A DNA stretch of 64,000 bases. It comes from Cololabis saira. Taxonomy: Eukaryota > Chordata > Actinopteri > Beloniformes > Belonidae. Location: contig NC_084591.1 of NCBI RefSeq assembly GCF_033807715.1, positions 43,364,868 through 43,428,867 on the forward strand, written 5' to 3'. The notes under the pieces are model-generated. The model was not told the DNA's origin. It was given only the letters and a program-made list of their open reading frames with translations, and searched no databases. How positions within the stretch are numbered: the first letter of the stretch is position 1; each line of letters opens with the position of its first letter. Of the stretch, positions 11,743 to 23,214 are shown piece by piece. Made by a program: the position numbers and the translations under genes.

Positions 11743-12679
11743 AGGGGACCTATTATCACATTTAATGTCTATTTTCTAACAGGCCTTTAATGTCTCAAAA
11801 ACAAGCTTATAAATAATAAATTCAGCCTCTGGGTCATGTCTTTATCTTTACCGTTTCTAACCTCATTATCTATGTGGGATTCTGAGTGGGCGGGGCTATG
11901 ATAATGAGGGACTGTGCTGATTGGCTGCCTGAATGACGCGATACACCGCTACGAAAAAATGGCGGAAGCTCCGGCCGGCGGAGTTAAGGCTGATTTATGG
12001 TTCCGCGTTACACCAACGCAGAGCCTACAGCGTAGGGTACGCGGCGACGCGTCAATTTAACGCAGAACCATAATTCAGGCTTTATGCGATGCGAGCGAGC
12101 GTCAGCGACAAAATCAATTCCATCCATCCATTTGCTTTATTTTCTATTGGACTGTCCTAACTGGCCGCAGCGACGCAGTGCTGCGCGCCGTTTTGAGCTG
12201 AACATTTGTCGGACTTGCTGCTTCTATTTTCTTCCTGACGCTCGCGTTGAAAGCCGGTTGAAAACGCTGTAGGAAACGGTCACGGATGAGGAACGGCTGA
12301 TCCAGTTAGTTGAAATGAGAAGTTATCTCTATGATTCCTCCTCATTTCACTACAAAAACCTCAATAAAGTGGCAGCTGCTGGAGGGAGATGGACCGAGAG
12401 CGTCCGATGTCACGCAGTGCGATGCGATAGTTGGACGCTCTCATGCAGTTACACGGTTTTATAGTTGTGGGTGTGGTTTGTATTTTGGTTACGTAACGAA
12501 AATGCGCAGAATCTGAACGGCTCGTAGAAGTCACATCACACTGGATGGATCATTCGGGCGGCTGTACAGACACTGCAGAATCTGGTTGCTTTCCTCCTTC
12601 TCTGAGTTGACAGGCTGAGGGGAGACCACTTTATATATGTTAAAGCAAGAAAAAACCTGTTTTTCATAATAGGTCCCCT
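11743..12679 (-). mobile_element. TTAA-flanked non-autonomous DNA transposon, family 1, copy 3
   Basis: A 937-bp element with TTAA at 11739-11742 and 12680-12683 and the same ends as the other two family-1 copies. It carries a 95-bp Harbinger-like MITE at 11987-12081 and lacks a short segment (ACACCGTGTCC region) present at the same place in copy 2. Confidence 0.85.
11987..12081. mobile_element. AGGCTGATTTATGG MITE (Harbinger-like), nested copy
   Basis: A 95-bp imperfect palindrome starting AGGCTGATTTATGG and ending CATAATTCAGGCT. TTA flanks both sides (11984-11986 and 12082-12084), the 3-bp duplication expected of PIF/Harbinger elements. It is inserted in a TTAA element. Confidence 0.75.
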
Positions 12680-12718
12680 TTAAGTTTGAATTAAGTGGTG
12701 GCGGAAAACTGGCTGGGA

Positions 12719-13560
12719 ATGACAAGGCGAGGCAAGGCAAGTTAATTTGTAGAGCACAATTCATACACAGGGCAATTTAAAGTGTGCTACAGCTACATAC
12801 AATCACAAGAAGGCAGATAAAAATAATTTAAAAAAAAACATAAATATTGATGGAAAAGTGATGGAGAATTTAGCCTTGGCCACTTGATTAAACCAAAACT
12901 GCTGAAAGCAGCAAAATATAGCCTTGGCCCAACTGAGTGTACAGACTGGTAGTCTGCTTAAAAAAAGATTAACACTGACCTGATGTTTTTGTCTGCTCGT
13001 ATCATAAGAATTAATTATCCTTTATGCCTTAAAATCGGTATACTTCCTTTGTGTCTTTGTCATTCTGCATGTATGTCCTGACCCTTTTGCATGCAATTGT
13101 TTAATTAAATCTAGCGAAATCTGAATCTCAAGTTTTTTTCTTGGTAACTTAGTTTCTAGTTTCAGTCCAGTTATTCACCTAGTTGGAAAGAATGTAATAG
13201 AGAGCATTTAATAGTTTGTTTTACATGACAAAAAGATCCTTAAATAATTAATTCAATCACAAAAGGAAGAGTGCAGATAAAGTCCTTTCAGTTTGTTATA
13301 CTCACAGCTAAATAGAACTGTTTTTAGCCTGGAATTGGACATTGTTAGAGCTGCGGCCTGTTTCACATCTTCTGTAAGACTGTTTCAGATTTTCGGAGCA
13401 GAAAACTGAAACAGCTTAACCTTGTTTAGTCCTGATTCTGGACGCAGCAGGTTGTCAGAGTCCAGGTTAGTTCATATGTCTCTAACATGTGAGAAATGTA
13501 CTTTGCTGCTAAGCTGTCAGCATAGTAACAAATACTAGTCAAATACAATTAAGCTGTCCA
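12719..13560. repeat. Dispersed teleost repeat, probable non-LTR retrotransposon 3' portion
   Basis: Begins GGCAAGGCAAGTTAATTTG and AGAGCACAATTCATACAC, and later has ACTGTTTCAGATTTTCGGAG. From memory, similar strings recur in many fish genomes, usually at the 3' end of non-LTR elements. No coding frame remains and the limits are approximate. Confidence 0.4.
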
Positions 13561-14504
13561 TTTTGCAAATCTGCAACCCTAACCCTTTGACGAGATATTC
13601 ACTTGGCAAGTACTGCAAGTTCCCTGTTGTCATCTTTTTGACTGAAATGTAACCAGACTTCTGAGCATTTGTATCTAAACCTCACAAACAGATGAATGGC
13701 CATTGAGTATTAGTTCCACAGCAACCAGAGCTCGGACATCTGAACCTTTCAGCTCCAAAGAAAACCACTTGACGATCCTGAAGTCTCATCGGTTTTACAG
13801 AGTTTATGTCAATATGTCATTTTTTTGTACCACATAATGTAAAAATTATGCACAGCAACAAATGTGTGTATTAGACTCAGTGACATTTGATTAACACCCA
13901 ACACAGCCAATGGCCAGGTGGCATCACTTTTGCAACTTAGCACTGTACAGACTTCTAAGCTGTAAATAAAGACCTGACAGAGCATCGTCACTCAGATTGT
14001 AAAGAGAATGTGTTTCGTTGCGCTTTTTGGCGTCTATCGTCGGCACGGTGACGCTTTTGACTGAGAAAAGTAATGAGCATAGTCGCAGGATCGAGATGCA
14101 CATTTTGATGTATAACACACCTGGGTGCACGTTACGGTTCGGGCCGTATTAATGGCTGAAGAAGTGGCATAAATTGCGGCAAAATTACACGATTAATTCA
14201 AAATGGCCGACTTCCTATTTGGTTTCGGCCATGGCTCCAAGAGACTTTTCTTTAAGTTGCGACATGATACAGGTGTGTACCGATTTTCGTGCATGTAGGT
14301 CAAACCGTATTGTGGGGCTTGAGGCACAAAGTTTTCTAGGGGGCGCTGTTGAGCCATTAGGCCACGCCCATTAATGCAAACCATTAAATATCAAATTTTT
14401 CACCAGGCCTGGCTTGCGTGCAAAATTTTGTGACTTTGGTGAAAAAGGCCTTCATTTCGTCAGAAAAAGGAGGAAAAAAAAACAACCAATTCCTACAGAT
14501 ACAA

Positions 14505-15690
14505 TAGACGAATCCGGCGAAACCCGGAAGTCGAGCGGCCGCCATTACTGCGGTGGCGGCTCCGCTCCTCCGCTCCAGCCCATAGACATATATACGTATG
14601 GATCTATTACTCCGCTCCCTGCCAGGCTCTCTTAATGTGTTTGTATCATCGGAACACTCCTGTCCCGTCACGTGCATTTGTTTTGATAGTGAATGAAGAC
14701 GGGAGGGACTTTCAAAACTACTTTTCTGTTTCACCAAGTGAACAGACGGAACGCAAAAAAAAGATGTTAAACTGCTGGAAAGGAGCTGGAATTTACCTGG
14801 ATACCTTAAACAAGGAAGCCAGGGAGCGGTATATGGAGAAAATAATGATTATTAACGGTTTGGGTTCATATGAAATCACTACTAAAGAATGGAGCTCCGA
14901 TGAGGATTTACTGCCGCAGTTCTGCACAACCCACGTCTTACTACCTTGTTTAGTGTTTGGCAGCTGCTTTGGTAAATGTTTGACTCGCCATGTGTTTCAA
15001 TAAATTAGTATAATATAACAACATACAGTAGCCTACATCTTTTTTATTACTCTTACTTCTCTTTTCTTTTTTTTTATGCTGAAGAGGCTCCGATGGCGTG
15101 AGCAATATTTTTCTTTTCCTCGTGAGATTATTTTTTTCTTCTGCAGCTACAAATAGAGTTGATATTTTTTCCTCAACAAACTAGTTTTATCTGCAGATTG
15201 GGGTTATGTATGTATGTATTCTGTATCATCGGGAGCTGAGATAGTTCTGCCCTTCAATTAGAGACCTGTAATTGCGTTTTTTTTTCGTCATCGGACGCCA
15301 GGCGATCAATAAAATATTCTTGGATACCTAAAATAAAACAAAACATAAACAGGTAATATTTAATTGTGCAGATGTGCCTCGTAAGGAGAGGAGGTGGAGA
15401 GAGCTATATTACAGTGTTTAATCATACACTCCCTTATCTCCCTATTCCTCTATTCTTTCCTGCTTATCGCTCAAACAAATCATTATTTATAAATTAACAT
15501 CAGCATTAATTTAAGATACCTTCATTATTTATGGAAGGCCACTGTCTAACATCATCAATCCAGCTATAATGATGCTGTAGAGCGTCAGGTTACAATAACA
15601 GCGCTGCGGTGGCAGATTGACACCTGCCACCGCAGCAATGGCGCCGCCGCAAGATGGCAGCGCACACAAACCGGTCGCCGGATTCGTCTA
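14505..15690 (+). mobile_element. TIR element carrying a YqaJ-type ORF fragment, copy 1
   Basis: A 1,186-bp insertion with inverted ends TAGACGAATCCGGCGA and TCGCCGGATTCGTCTA. It carries an open frame (14691-15001) also found at 33456-33771. I can see no clear duplicated target; the flanks join as acaa/taggg. Confidence 0.65.
14691..15003 (+). pseudogene. Transposon protein N-terminal fragment (YqaJ/ISL2EU-like)
   Basis: About 100 codons, including WKGAGIYLDTLNKEARERYM, EKIMIINGLGSYEITTKEWS and SDEDLLPQ, then a degenerate stretch where THV...LVFG would be expected. From memory this resembles the N-terminal part of the large YqaJ-nuclease proteins of ISL2EU-type transposons in fish, whose pattern is KYLEKL..INGLDPY..., then DIVNYLVF. 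The rest of the protein, including the nuclease, is missing. The second copy is frameshifted in an A-run. The family name is an inference. Confidence 0.45.
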
Positions 15691-15722
15691 TAGGGCCTTC
15701 GCACTGTCAGTGCTCGGGCCCT

Positions 15723-16245
15723 AATTAGGATGTTTGAACAGATTTGATGAGATTGAATGCAAAGTAATACTAATTAGGATAGGTCTGTTCGTTGGCCGTT
15801 TTGTAACATCTTACCTTACAGTACAAGGAAAACAGGCATCAAAAGTGCTCTTCGGGAAACTCAAGTGTTTTTAAGTGTGTTTGTCTAGTTTGTATCGATT
15901 CATCTGTCTTTAGGTGCTTTTTAGCAGTATGTTATAAAGGAACTTTTTGGCAATCTGTGTGTGTATCTACATCTAACTGCTGGGGTTCTCTGGTACATTC
16001 ACTTTAGTCACGTGTGGTTTGCTGTTTATTAAAGCACTCAATCAAAGGACACAAAGCAGGATGTGATTATTCATGCATTAAGACACTGTCTGGGTAAGAA
16101 TACATTTTGACGGCTTGATCACGTTCACTGACCCCTCAGATTATCAGTGAGACAGGCAACATATTTTATGTTTCAGTGAGTTTTGCATTCAGAGTGATTA
16201 GATGATGTGTGTCATGGATGTGTGAGTGTGCATGGGTGCACTCAC
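15723..16245. other. Intron, unassigned
   Basis: No recognised feature between the split fish repeat and cadps2 exon e. Confidence 0.4.
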
Positions 16246-16357
16246 CCTGCCCAGCTCCTTGTCCTCCAAAGCCAAGACGCCTGTGCTTTCTGTAAAGAGT
16301 TTTACTTTGACTAAAGGGAGCGGGTGTGTGGTGATGAAGTCCCCCTGAGTCCCCCAC
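16246..16357 (-). CDS. cadps2: cadps2 exon e: C2-like domain
   Basis: 112 bp: one base completing the split codon, then 37 codons, [20 protein letters not shown] followed by [17 protein letters not shown]. The acceptor is cag at 16360-16358 and the donor gtgagt at 16245-16240. This is the second part of the C2-like domain and matches the vertebrate family almost residue for residue. A foldback transposon lies about 160 bp upstream of the acceptor at 16514-16916. Confidence 0.93.
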
Positions 16358-16513
16358 CTGAAAGGCAAAATGAAACCTTGTCTGTCTCGGACTATACATT
16401 GCATCGTAAAAGAATCCATTGGATTCATTTCCTTTTTAAATTTGAAACCCAGAACTATTGACAACAGGAAGGTCCAAATAAGTCCAAATAAAGATGGCTT
16501 GACATCCAGAACT

Positions 16514-16916
16514 ACACTGCAAAAACTCAAAAATATTAACAAGAACATTTGTCTTATTTCTAGTTAAAATGTCTCATTTTTAGTAAAAAAAAATCTCATT
16601 ACACTTAAAACAAGACTCATCACTGGAAAAAACAGCATTTTTCACCTGTTTCAAGTAGATTTTCACTTAAAATAAGTAGAAAAATGTGGAACAAGATTTT
16701 TTTGCTTGTAACGAGAAGATAAATCTTGTCCCACTGGCAGATTTTTCTACTTATTTCAAGTGAAAATTTACTTGAAACAGATGAAAATGGTCAAATAAGT
16801 TATTTTTCTGGTAATGAGTCTTGTTTTAATTGTAATGAGATTTTTTGACTAAAAATGAAACATTTTAACTATAAATAAGACAAATATTCCTGGTAAGATT
16901 TTGAGTTTTTGCGGTG
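16514..16916. mobile_element. Foldback element (CACTGCAAAAACTC family), copy 2
   Basis: About 400 bp, starting CACTGCAAAAACTC and ending GAGTTTTTGCGGTG, with the same palindromic interior as copy 1 (AATCTGCCAGTGG words near the centre). Unlike copy 1 I see no matching direct repeats at its flanks. Confidence 0.8.
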
Positions 16917-18062
16917 TCTTTTAAGAGACATAATGACAAAAGTATACTATATGCAACTACAGTACCCTTAAGATTAATGTGTCATATTGTGGAGACATTT
17001 TTTATCCCTTTCCAACCAACTTGAACCAGGTCCTGGTGAGGACTGATACTTTAGCCAGTGAAAAGCTGATTCAGCTGTGGAGCATTTTTGCCATTATCAT
17101 ACACAAACACAACATATAGGCAACAAGAGAGCCACATTTAATATCATTATGTGGTTTGAACCTCCCTTTAGTGTACTATAAAATTCTATTGAGGAAAATC
17201 AATTCCTAAATATTGTCAGTCTTATGAATACTTTTTGGTATCCATGAAAACCACTGCACTGGGGCTTGGTGACATGCTAAGAGTCTCAATTGCATGCCTG
17301 CATCTTTCATGGCACAACAGTCATTTTAAGAGTGCATGCATGTGTGTAGATAACAGATGACAGATAAACCCTTTAAACATGTTCAGGGCAAGAAGCAAAG
17401 CTGAGGTCTACATTCAGTTTCCAAGGCAACACTCCACAGAAAAGTGTGTTTATTTTATGAACCAATGGCATGTGCACAACTGAAGAACAAAACCGATACA
17501 GGCAGCTCTGTCCAAGCAACAGTGCATGTGATATGCCATCTAAACTAAAATCTCCACATAAAATATGACATTTAACATGCCTGAATATTTTGGCAGTGGC
17601 TCTTCAGGTTAATGTACAGATGTTTGGAGTGTACAGTAAATACAATGCCGTTTCCATCATGGTAAAACCACATTTACGCTATGCTTTTCTAGTCTTGTTC
17701 TCCTCTCAAAACCGTTTTACACTACAAGCCACATCCATCCATTCAAACACGTTATTCTTAGGGTAAACATTCTTTTGTTTTTATTCTTTGTTATTTTATG
17801 CTGGGCTTTTCCTTTTTGTATCCAATACAAACAGGTACACCAATCTGTATGGTGAATTTATATAAGAAAGCAAATCATTTCCTGTCTAAATGCATTTGGT
17901 CATTTCAAAGCTTTTAAGGGTTAACATGTGATCTTTTTAATTGGCTCAAGAACTTCTGGTAGAAATGTCGGCTGATCAAGTGCACAACTCTTTATGCCCG
18001 TGGTGAAATGAAACATCAGGGGTTCCATTGGACAACTGGGTAGGGATTTGAAAATTAAGATA
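16917..18062. other. Intron, unassigned
   Basis: About 1.1 kb of moderately AT-rich sequence with no exon or repeat recognised. Confidence 0.4.
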
Positions 18063-18068
18063 ACTGAT

Positions 18069-18537
18069 TATGGGCAGAAATATGTGCCACTAGAAACTGA
18101 ATTTGAATAATTTATATTTGAATTTGAATTGCTCAACTTGAAGAATTTCATCAAAAAACTGAATCTGAATCACATAATTTGAATTTGTATTGTTTAATTT
18201 GAATTATTGCATTGAAAAACTGAATCTACATTCAGTTCTCACAATTCAAATTCAGTTCTTGCAATTCAATTTCAATTTTACTGTGCCAGACATCCGGGTC
18301 TTCCGCAGGAACAGCAATCGAGTGCAGATACACAAACTCCTTTTCACGTAGCCTAATACAACCTATTTTCTTTCAACGATATAAACGACCAATGGGAGAT
18401 AGATATTTCGAAACCTATTGTGTTTTCTCCATTCTGTGTAAAAAGTGTAGATTTATATCTTGCCGTTCAAATTCGAATTCAAATTCAAATATAAATTTTT
18501 CAAATTCAGTTTCTAGTGGCACATATTTCTGCCCATA
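18069..18537. mobile_element. TATGGGCAG element with 6-bp duplication, copy 1
   Basis: A 469-bp element starting TATGGGCAGAAATATG and ending CATATTTCTGCCCATA. A perfect 6-bp duplication ACTGAT flanks it (18063-18068 and 18538-18543). The subterminal regions are rich in repeats of GAATTTGAATT type. There is no coding frame. The 6-bp duplication and TA-beginning ends fit IS3EU-type transposons as I know them; that label is an inference. Confidence 0.8.
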
Positions 18538-18543
18538 ACTGAT

Positions 18544-20439
18544 GCCTACAAAGCGGGAAAGGTTAGAAATATATACCAATTTTCTCCCAGCTTGAAATGT
18601 CCTCCCTCTGATTTGTTATAAAAAATTGGAAGGTTGAGGTAACTAACTAGTCAAGAAAGTGTGTGAGCTTTCACCGCACAGTGTATGGAGGTAGATTTGT
18701 GTCTTAATTATTCAATCAAAAAAAAGATTGCTTCAATCAAAAAATATATTTTCAATTAAAAAAGAAATCACTTCAATCAAAGAAAATGATTTCAATCAAA
18801 GAAAAAAAGTGTTTGAATGTAAACAAATATTTGAGACTCAAAAAAATGCATTTGAACATTTGAAAATATTTTTTTCGATTTGTAGTGATTTCTTGTTTTT
18901 GATTGAAGTGAAAAAGTATTTTTTTTTATTGAATCATTTTGACACAAACATCCCAGAGTGGGCGGATGCTTCCCCATTGGTCAGACATGTTTTTTGCATT
19001 TTTTTTTTTTTTTTTACCCCCAGGTAAATATTAAATACGGGAGTCCTGCTGTGAACCTTTTGATGAGTGGGAGAGAGAAAAGCACTGGACTGGTGGCTTA
19101 GTTTTTTGTTAATGTAATTTAAATAAAAAATGTATCTCGAATACTGAGCTTATGGTAATTACTTACCCATATGAATTTGTGGTTGTGTGCAGCAGCACCT
19201 GCTCAAGTGTGAGCACATGTGTGCAGCGTATGAGTAGGAGTGGCCTGAGTGAATGTACGACTCCCGGCTGGACTTGAAACATGAACAACAAGAAACTTGA
19301 CACTAACATTGAGAGTAAACTTAATTAAACCATATCCTTTTGCTTCAGGCCTCATATTCAGTATCTGCAAGTACATTTACATTATATGCAGAATAAATTG
19401 TATGGATTGGAAGCATTATAATCATCAGGAGAGGACTTATATTGTAATGGGCAGCAAGTCAAGAACAGATGACATTTCTTTCTTCTAACGATAATGTCAT
19501 CGTGATTAAAGATTTATGCTACAACTTCATGGACCTTGATGATGCAAAATGAGTTTCAGCATGGCAAGGTTTGCACCACTTTATATATCAGAACAAAGCA
19601 ACTGGAGGTCAGTGCAATCATAACATAATCATAACAGGCTCTCTGTATAGGAATATGAAATATAATATTTGAAGTGGTTATTTATTACTAAAAGTGAGAG
19701 ACAGAGGGCACTGCAGGCTAATTGCAGAGAAGGTCATGAGCTGCGAAGAAAAAAACCTGTCGACCAGCAAGGTCGCCGGCTTACTTTGAGCTCATTTAAT
19801 TGTCACCGTTATGTGATTTTGGCAGGTGGAGAGCTACACATGAGAGAGAAAAAGAAATAAAACTCCATTAGCAGTTGGAACATTTGAAAGGGCAGTCTCA
19901 TTACTGTGCAGACCCCTGCTGCCCGAAAGACATCCAACAGATCACCGATGTGTTCAGTCTTCAGTGCTAATCAGCTGAAACATCAGCATTTTGCTTAGAA
20001 AGAGGATTGTGGAGAAGAATAAATGACCAGATAAAACAGACTTATTATTTCAAAGGGCTGTTTAACTGGGGTTCATTTATTTCAATTAGCAGGATCTAAA
20101 CTTATTGAATATAATTCATTTTTACAACTCTGAAAAGCAGGCCTAGTCCTTAGAACACAGAATGGCCTTGTCCTAGCATCACAAAGGGAGATATCAGTCC
20201 AGACTGTCCCTTGTTATTCCTCATAGTTGGAACATGTTACCACTGGCCTTCTGGCTGTGGCTACCAGTGGCCTTGTGGCCACTGGTAACAGATCAGAGCA
20301 GAGTCGTCCCTCTCTACGTTCGACAAGGAGTTGATAACGGTCCTCTTCGAAAATCACCTTTTGTCATGAACTGTGCTCTTCCTTCAGTTCCTGAGGACTT
20401 GAATGTCATCTTAGTGGCACTTATTTGAATACTGCTTTT
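18544..20439. other. Intron, unassigned; AT-rich
   Basis: About 1.9 kb. 18715-18920 is a low-complexity run of TTCAATCAAA-type words. The stretch 19860-20110 is of balanced composition without repeats and could be conserved non-coding DNA, but I cannot test that. No exon is recognised. Confidence 0.4.
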
Positions 20440-20447
20440 ATCCACAC

Positions 20448-20848
20448 CAGGGGTCGGCAACCCAAAATGTTGAAAGAGCCATATTGGACCAAAAACACAA
20501 AAAACAAATATGTCTGGAGCCGCAAAAAATGAAAAGTCTTAGAATGAAGGCAAATGGCGAAAGGCGAAATGTTGAGAAAAAAGTCGAAATGTTGAGAAAA
20601 AAGTCGAAATGTCGAGGAAATAGTCAACATTTTGAGAAAAAAGTCAAAATGCAGAGAAAAAAGTTGAAATGTTGAGAAAAAAGTCGAAATGTCGAGAAAA
20701 AAGTCGATATGTCGAGATTAAAAAGGAAAGGAAAAAGGAAGAAAAAAAGGAAAAAAAAAGTCAAACATTTTTGAAAAAGCTCCAGGAGCCACTAGGGCGG
20801 CGCTAAAGAGCCGCATGTGGCTCTAGAGCCGCGGGTTGCCGACCCCTG
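20448..20848. mobile_element. hAT-type MITE (CAGGGGTCGGCAACC family)
   Basis: A 401-bp element with ends CAGGGGTCGGCAACCC and GGGTTGCCGACCCCTG, a widespread hAT signature. The flanks ATCCACAC (20440-20447) and ATCTACAC (20849-20856) form an 8-bp duplication with one mismatch. Inside (about 20569-20715) is a tandem array of a roughly 20-bp unit reading GTTGAGAAAAAAGTCGAAAT. Confidence 0.85.
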
Positions 20849-20856
20849 ATCTACAC

Positions 20857-21365
20857 CTACATTGTGATCTACAATTTCAGTGTAGCTTGATTGTTGGATT
20901 GTGTGTCGCTTTGGATATAAGTGTCGGCTAAATGTAATGTAATGTACTTTCTTCAACTGTGAAAATGAAGTAGTGACTGTTAAAAAACCTACAGTAGCAA
21001 CAGGCCACCATTACTGAAACCTCAATGGTAATTAGTAGGATCTCAGTTCACCATTTACTCAGGTCTGTAAGATGTGGACCTTCTTCTTCTTCATCAATGA
21101 TTAGTTCTACCAACAAATTTATACAGGAGGCCTATGTTTGCTATGGTCTCTCCATTACCTTCACTTTCTTGTTCTAACAACACTTTGCAACTCATTTTGT
21201 ATGCTAAGTATGCTTAGGCTAAAAAAAAAGGCAAAGAAAAAAATCTTTAACATAAGATTTTCCTTCATATATGTATGAAGTGGATTAGTCCTTGTTACAA
21301 CAAAGCAGCCCTGCAACAAGATGCTTCCACCCTCATACCTCGCAGTTAGGATTTTGCTTCTAACG
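20857..21365. other. Intron, unassigned
   Basis: No recognised feature, apart from a short SINE/LINE-like phrase (TCGCTTTGGATATAAG followed by TGTAATGTAATG) at 20910-20945, typical of retrotransposon tails. Confidence 0.35.
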
Positions 21366-21557
21366 TTAGGTGTAGCTGAGCTTGCGACCGGGTGCTTTGC
21401 GTTTATTTGGTAGGCTAAACTTTAGCTGGTAAGCCAATTCCTTTCCACAAAGAACACATATCAGTCTACCTTTATCAATGGTGCCATCAGGGCGTTTTAG
21501 AAATGTAAATTCCCCATGGACTGGACCCACAACTTCCACATGCTCCTCCATTTTCAC
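21366..21557 (-). pseudogene. BED-type zinc-finger fragment of a hAT-like transposase
   Basis: A 63-residue minus-strand frame containing EFTFLKRPDGTIDKGRLICV then LCGKELAYQLKFSLPNKRKA. The CVLCGKELAY piece resembles the first half of a BED finger as found in ZBED/hAT proteins. The histidine half is gone and the frame runs into unrelated sequence. It is a remnant rather than a functional gene. Confidence 0.4.
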
Positions 21558-21759
21558 CTCTCTTCTCTTCTACTAACCGTTCCTTCCCAAGCCTGTCCAG
21601 CTACAATGGGAGTCAACCAGTGTTGCTAAACACGCCCAAACACATTGACAGCCAATGTCCACTTCAAAGTGTGACTCACCATTGTTTTTCACCCCTAACA
21701 ACCTCGGGCACACACTTCACTTTAAAAAAAAAAAACAATAGAAGGAAACCTAAAAAGTT

Positions 21760-22500
21760 GGATTAATTTACCAATACATTTTGCTGGTAGAATTGCCACA
21801 GTAAAAATGACCATATTTCCAATGTCAAATTATCTTTTCACAATGATCCCCTTCAAGCCTCCACCCACCTGGTTCAAATCCTTAGACTCAATGAACTCAC
21901 ACTATTATTTGAAAAACAAAAATTAAATGGCGGTGTGGAAGCCCCAAACTTTCTTCATTACTTTCTTGCACATAAACTCCAATTTCTTGGATAGAGTTAG
22001 AACAGTTATTTGGTAGAGAAATTAGTATCGGAGTTTTGCTATTCATAAGCCGTTCTATAACACCCCTGCATAAAAACCCAATAATAGTCACTGGAGGTCT
22101 TTTCACTAAATGGTCAACAGCACAGTCTCACCAAATAAACACACTCCCATTTGGAATAACCCGGAATTCCTGATAAACAAGAAACCATTAAATCTCTCAC
22201 CATGGATCACTAAGGACATCATGCACTTTAAAGATATCTATGAAAACAACATTCTGGTTTCTTTCTCTGACCTTGTACGGAAGTATGACATTGGAGGAAA
22301 TCAATTTCTAGAATCCCTTCAGATCAAACCATCTGTTTAGGCAAAAATAAATAGCAAAGAACCCAACCTCAACCTTTCACTGTTGATTTCAGAATTAACT
22401 AAAATTTCTAGTCACTGTAAAATATTATCCAAAATTTACAAATGAATTGCTATGAATATCCGTCCCATCAACTGAATGGGAACAGGATCCAAATTTTTAA
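21760..22500 (+). pseudogene. L1-like non-LTR retrotransposon fragment
   Basis: Degenerate plus-strand coding sequence with several stops. 21770-21900 reads GRIATVKMTIFPMSNYLF and then MIPFKPPPTWFKSLDS. 22110-22340 reads TPIWNNPEFLINKKPL and DIYENNILVSFSDLVRKYDI. The order and wording match the region after the reverse transcriptase in L1-clade ORF2 proteins (GRI..VKMN.LPR..YLF, then TPIW.NP.). Both ends are truncated. Confidence 0.65.
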
Positions 22501-23085
22501 AAAGACTGGGTTGCCGTCAGGAGCTCAGTGAATTCCAGCATCGGACTGTGATAGGACAAATGGAGTCGTGAAATTTCCTTGCTCATAAATATTTCACAGT
22601 CAAATGTACACAGAAGTGTTTGGGAACGACAGCAACACAGCCACAAAGTGGGAGGCCACGCAGATTGACAGAGCGGGATCAGTGGATGCTGGGGTGCATA
22701 GTGCTTTTTGATTGAAAGGTTTGCGGCGATGAAGAACCAGCTGATGGTTCGGAAATAGTTCGGATTTGAAAAAGTTTTAAAATGAAAGTTTTTGCATTTT
22801 GGGTCGTTCAATGCGCTACCCCACACCCCAGATGGAAATATGTTTTGTTATGATTCTCTGCTCACCACTGGATGAAACCATCATTGGATAAGCTGTCATA
22901 ATATTAATTATTTCTGATAACATTGTCATAATGCTGAATATATGGCATTTCATATATTGTTTGTTACTGTTTGACCGCCGTGTCTGATTGTGTTAAATAG
23001 CCTACATGTCGTTGCACATTGTAACTGTTGTGCAGGTTGAACACGCGTGTCTGAATTGTGCTACTTGGCGAATCCGACATCTACG
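22500..23085. other. Intron, unassigned
   Basis: About 600 bp with no recognised feature. Confidence 0.35.
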
Positions 23086-23106
23086 GCTAAGATGAAAACT
23101 TAGCCT

Positions 23107-23214
23107 TAAAAATAAAAATATCCCCACGATAAGTCATAATTATGAGATAAAAAGTCGAAATGATGACTTTTTATGTCATAATTATGACTTACCGTGGGGA
23201 TATTTTTATTTTTA
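23107..23214. repeat. Short foldback: 50-bp inverted arms, 8-bp loop
   Basis: The arms are 23107-23156 and 23165-23214, complementary at 48 of 50 positions by eye, with loop gaaatgat. Arm words include ATATCCCCACG and GTCATAATTATGA. It is probably a small MITE. The following stretch (23215-23420) is A-rich. Confidence 0.75.

Larger units (their letters stand above)
14128..15722 (+). repeat. Abundant teleost repeat split by a TIR element
   Basis: The left part (14128-14504) contains AAAATGGCCGACTTCCTA, GGGGGCGCTGTTGAGCCA and CAATTCCTACAGATACAA. The right part resumes at 15691 with TAGGGCCTTCGCAC and ends GTGCTCGGGCCCTAA. I know this as a very common fish repeat in which ATACAA runs straight into TAGGGCCTTC. 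The 1.19-kb element at 14505-15690 is therefore an insertion into it. Confidence 0.6.

Noticed and set aside
13560..13600. Telomere-like aaccctaaccct
   Set aside because: Only about two units are present, which is within chance.
14414..14737. Open frames on both strands next to the YqaJ-type fragment
   Set aside because: They span the junction of two unrelated repeats and contain no conserved motif.
16500..16930. Long flanking duplication for foldback copy 2
   Set aside because: The flanks ccagaacta and tcttttaag do not match, so the 13-bp repeat seen at copy 1 is not confirmed by this copy.
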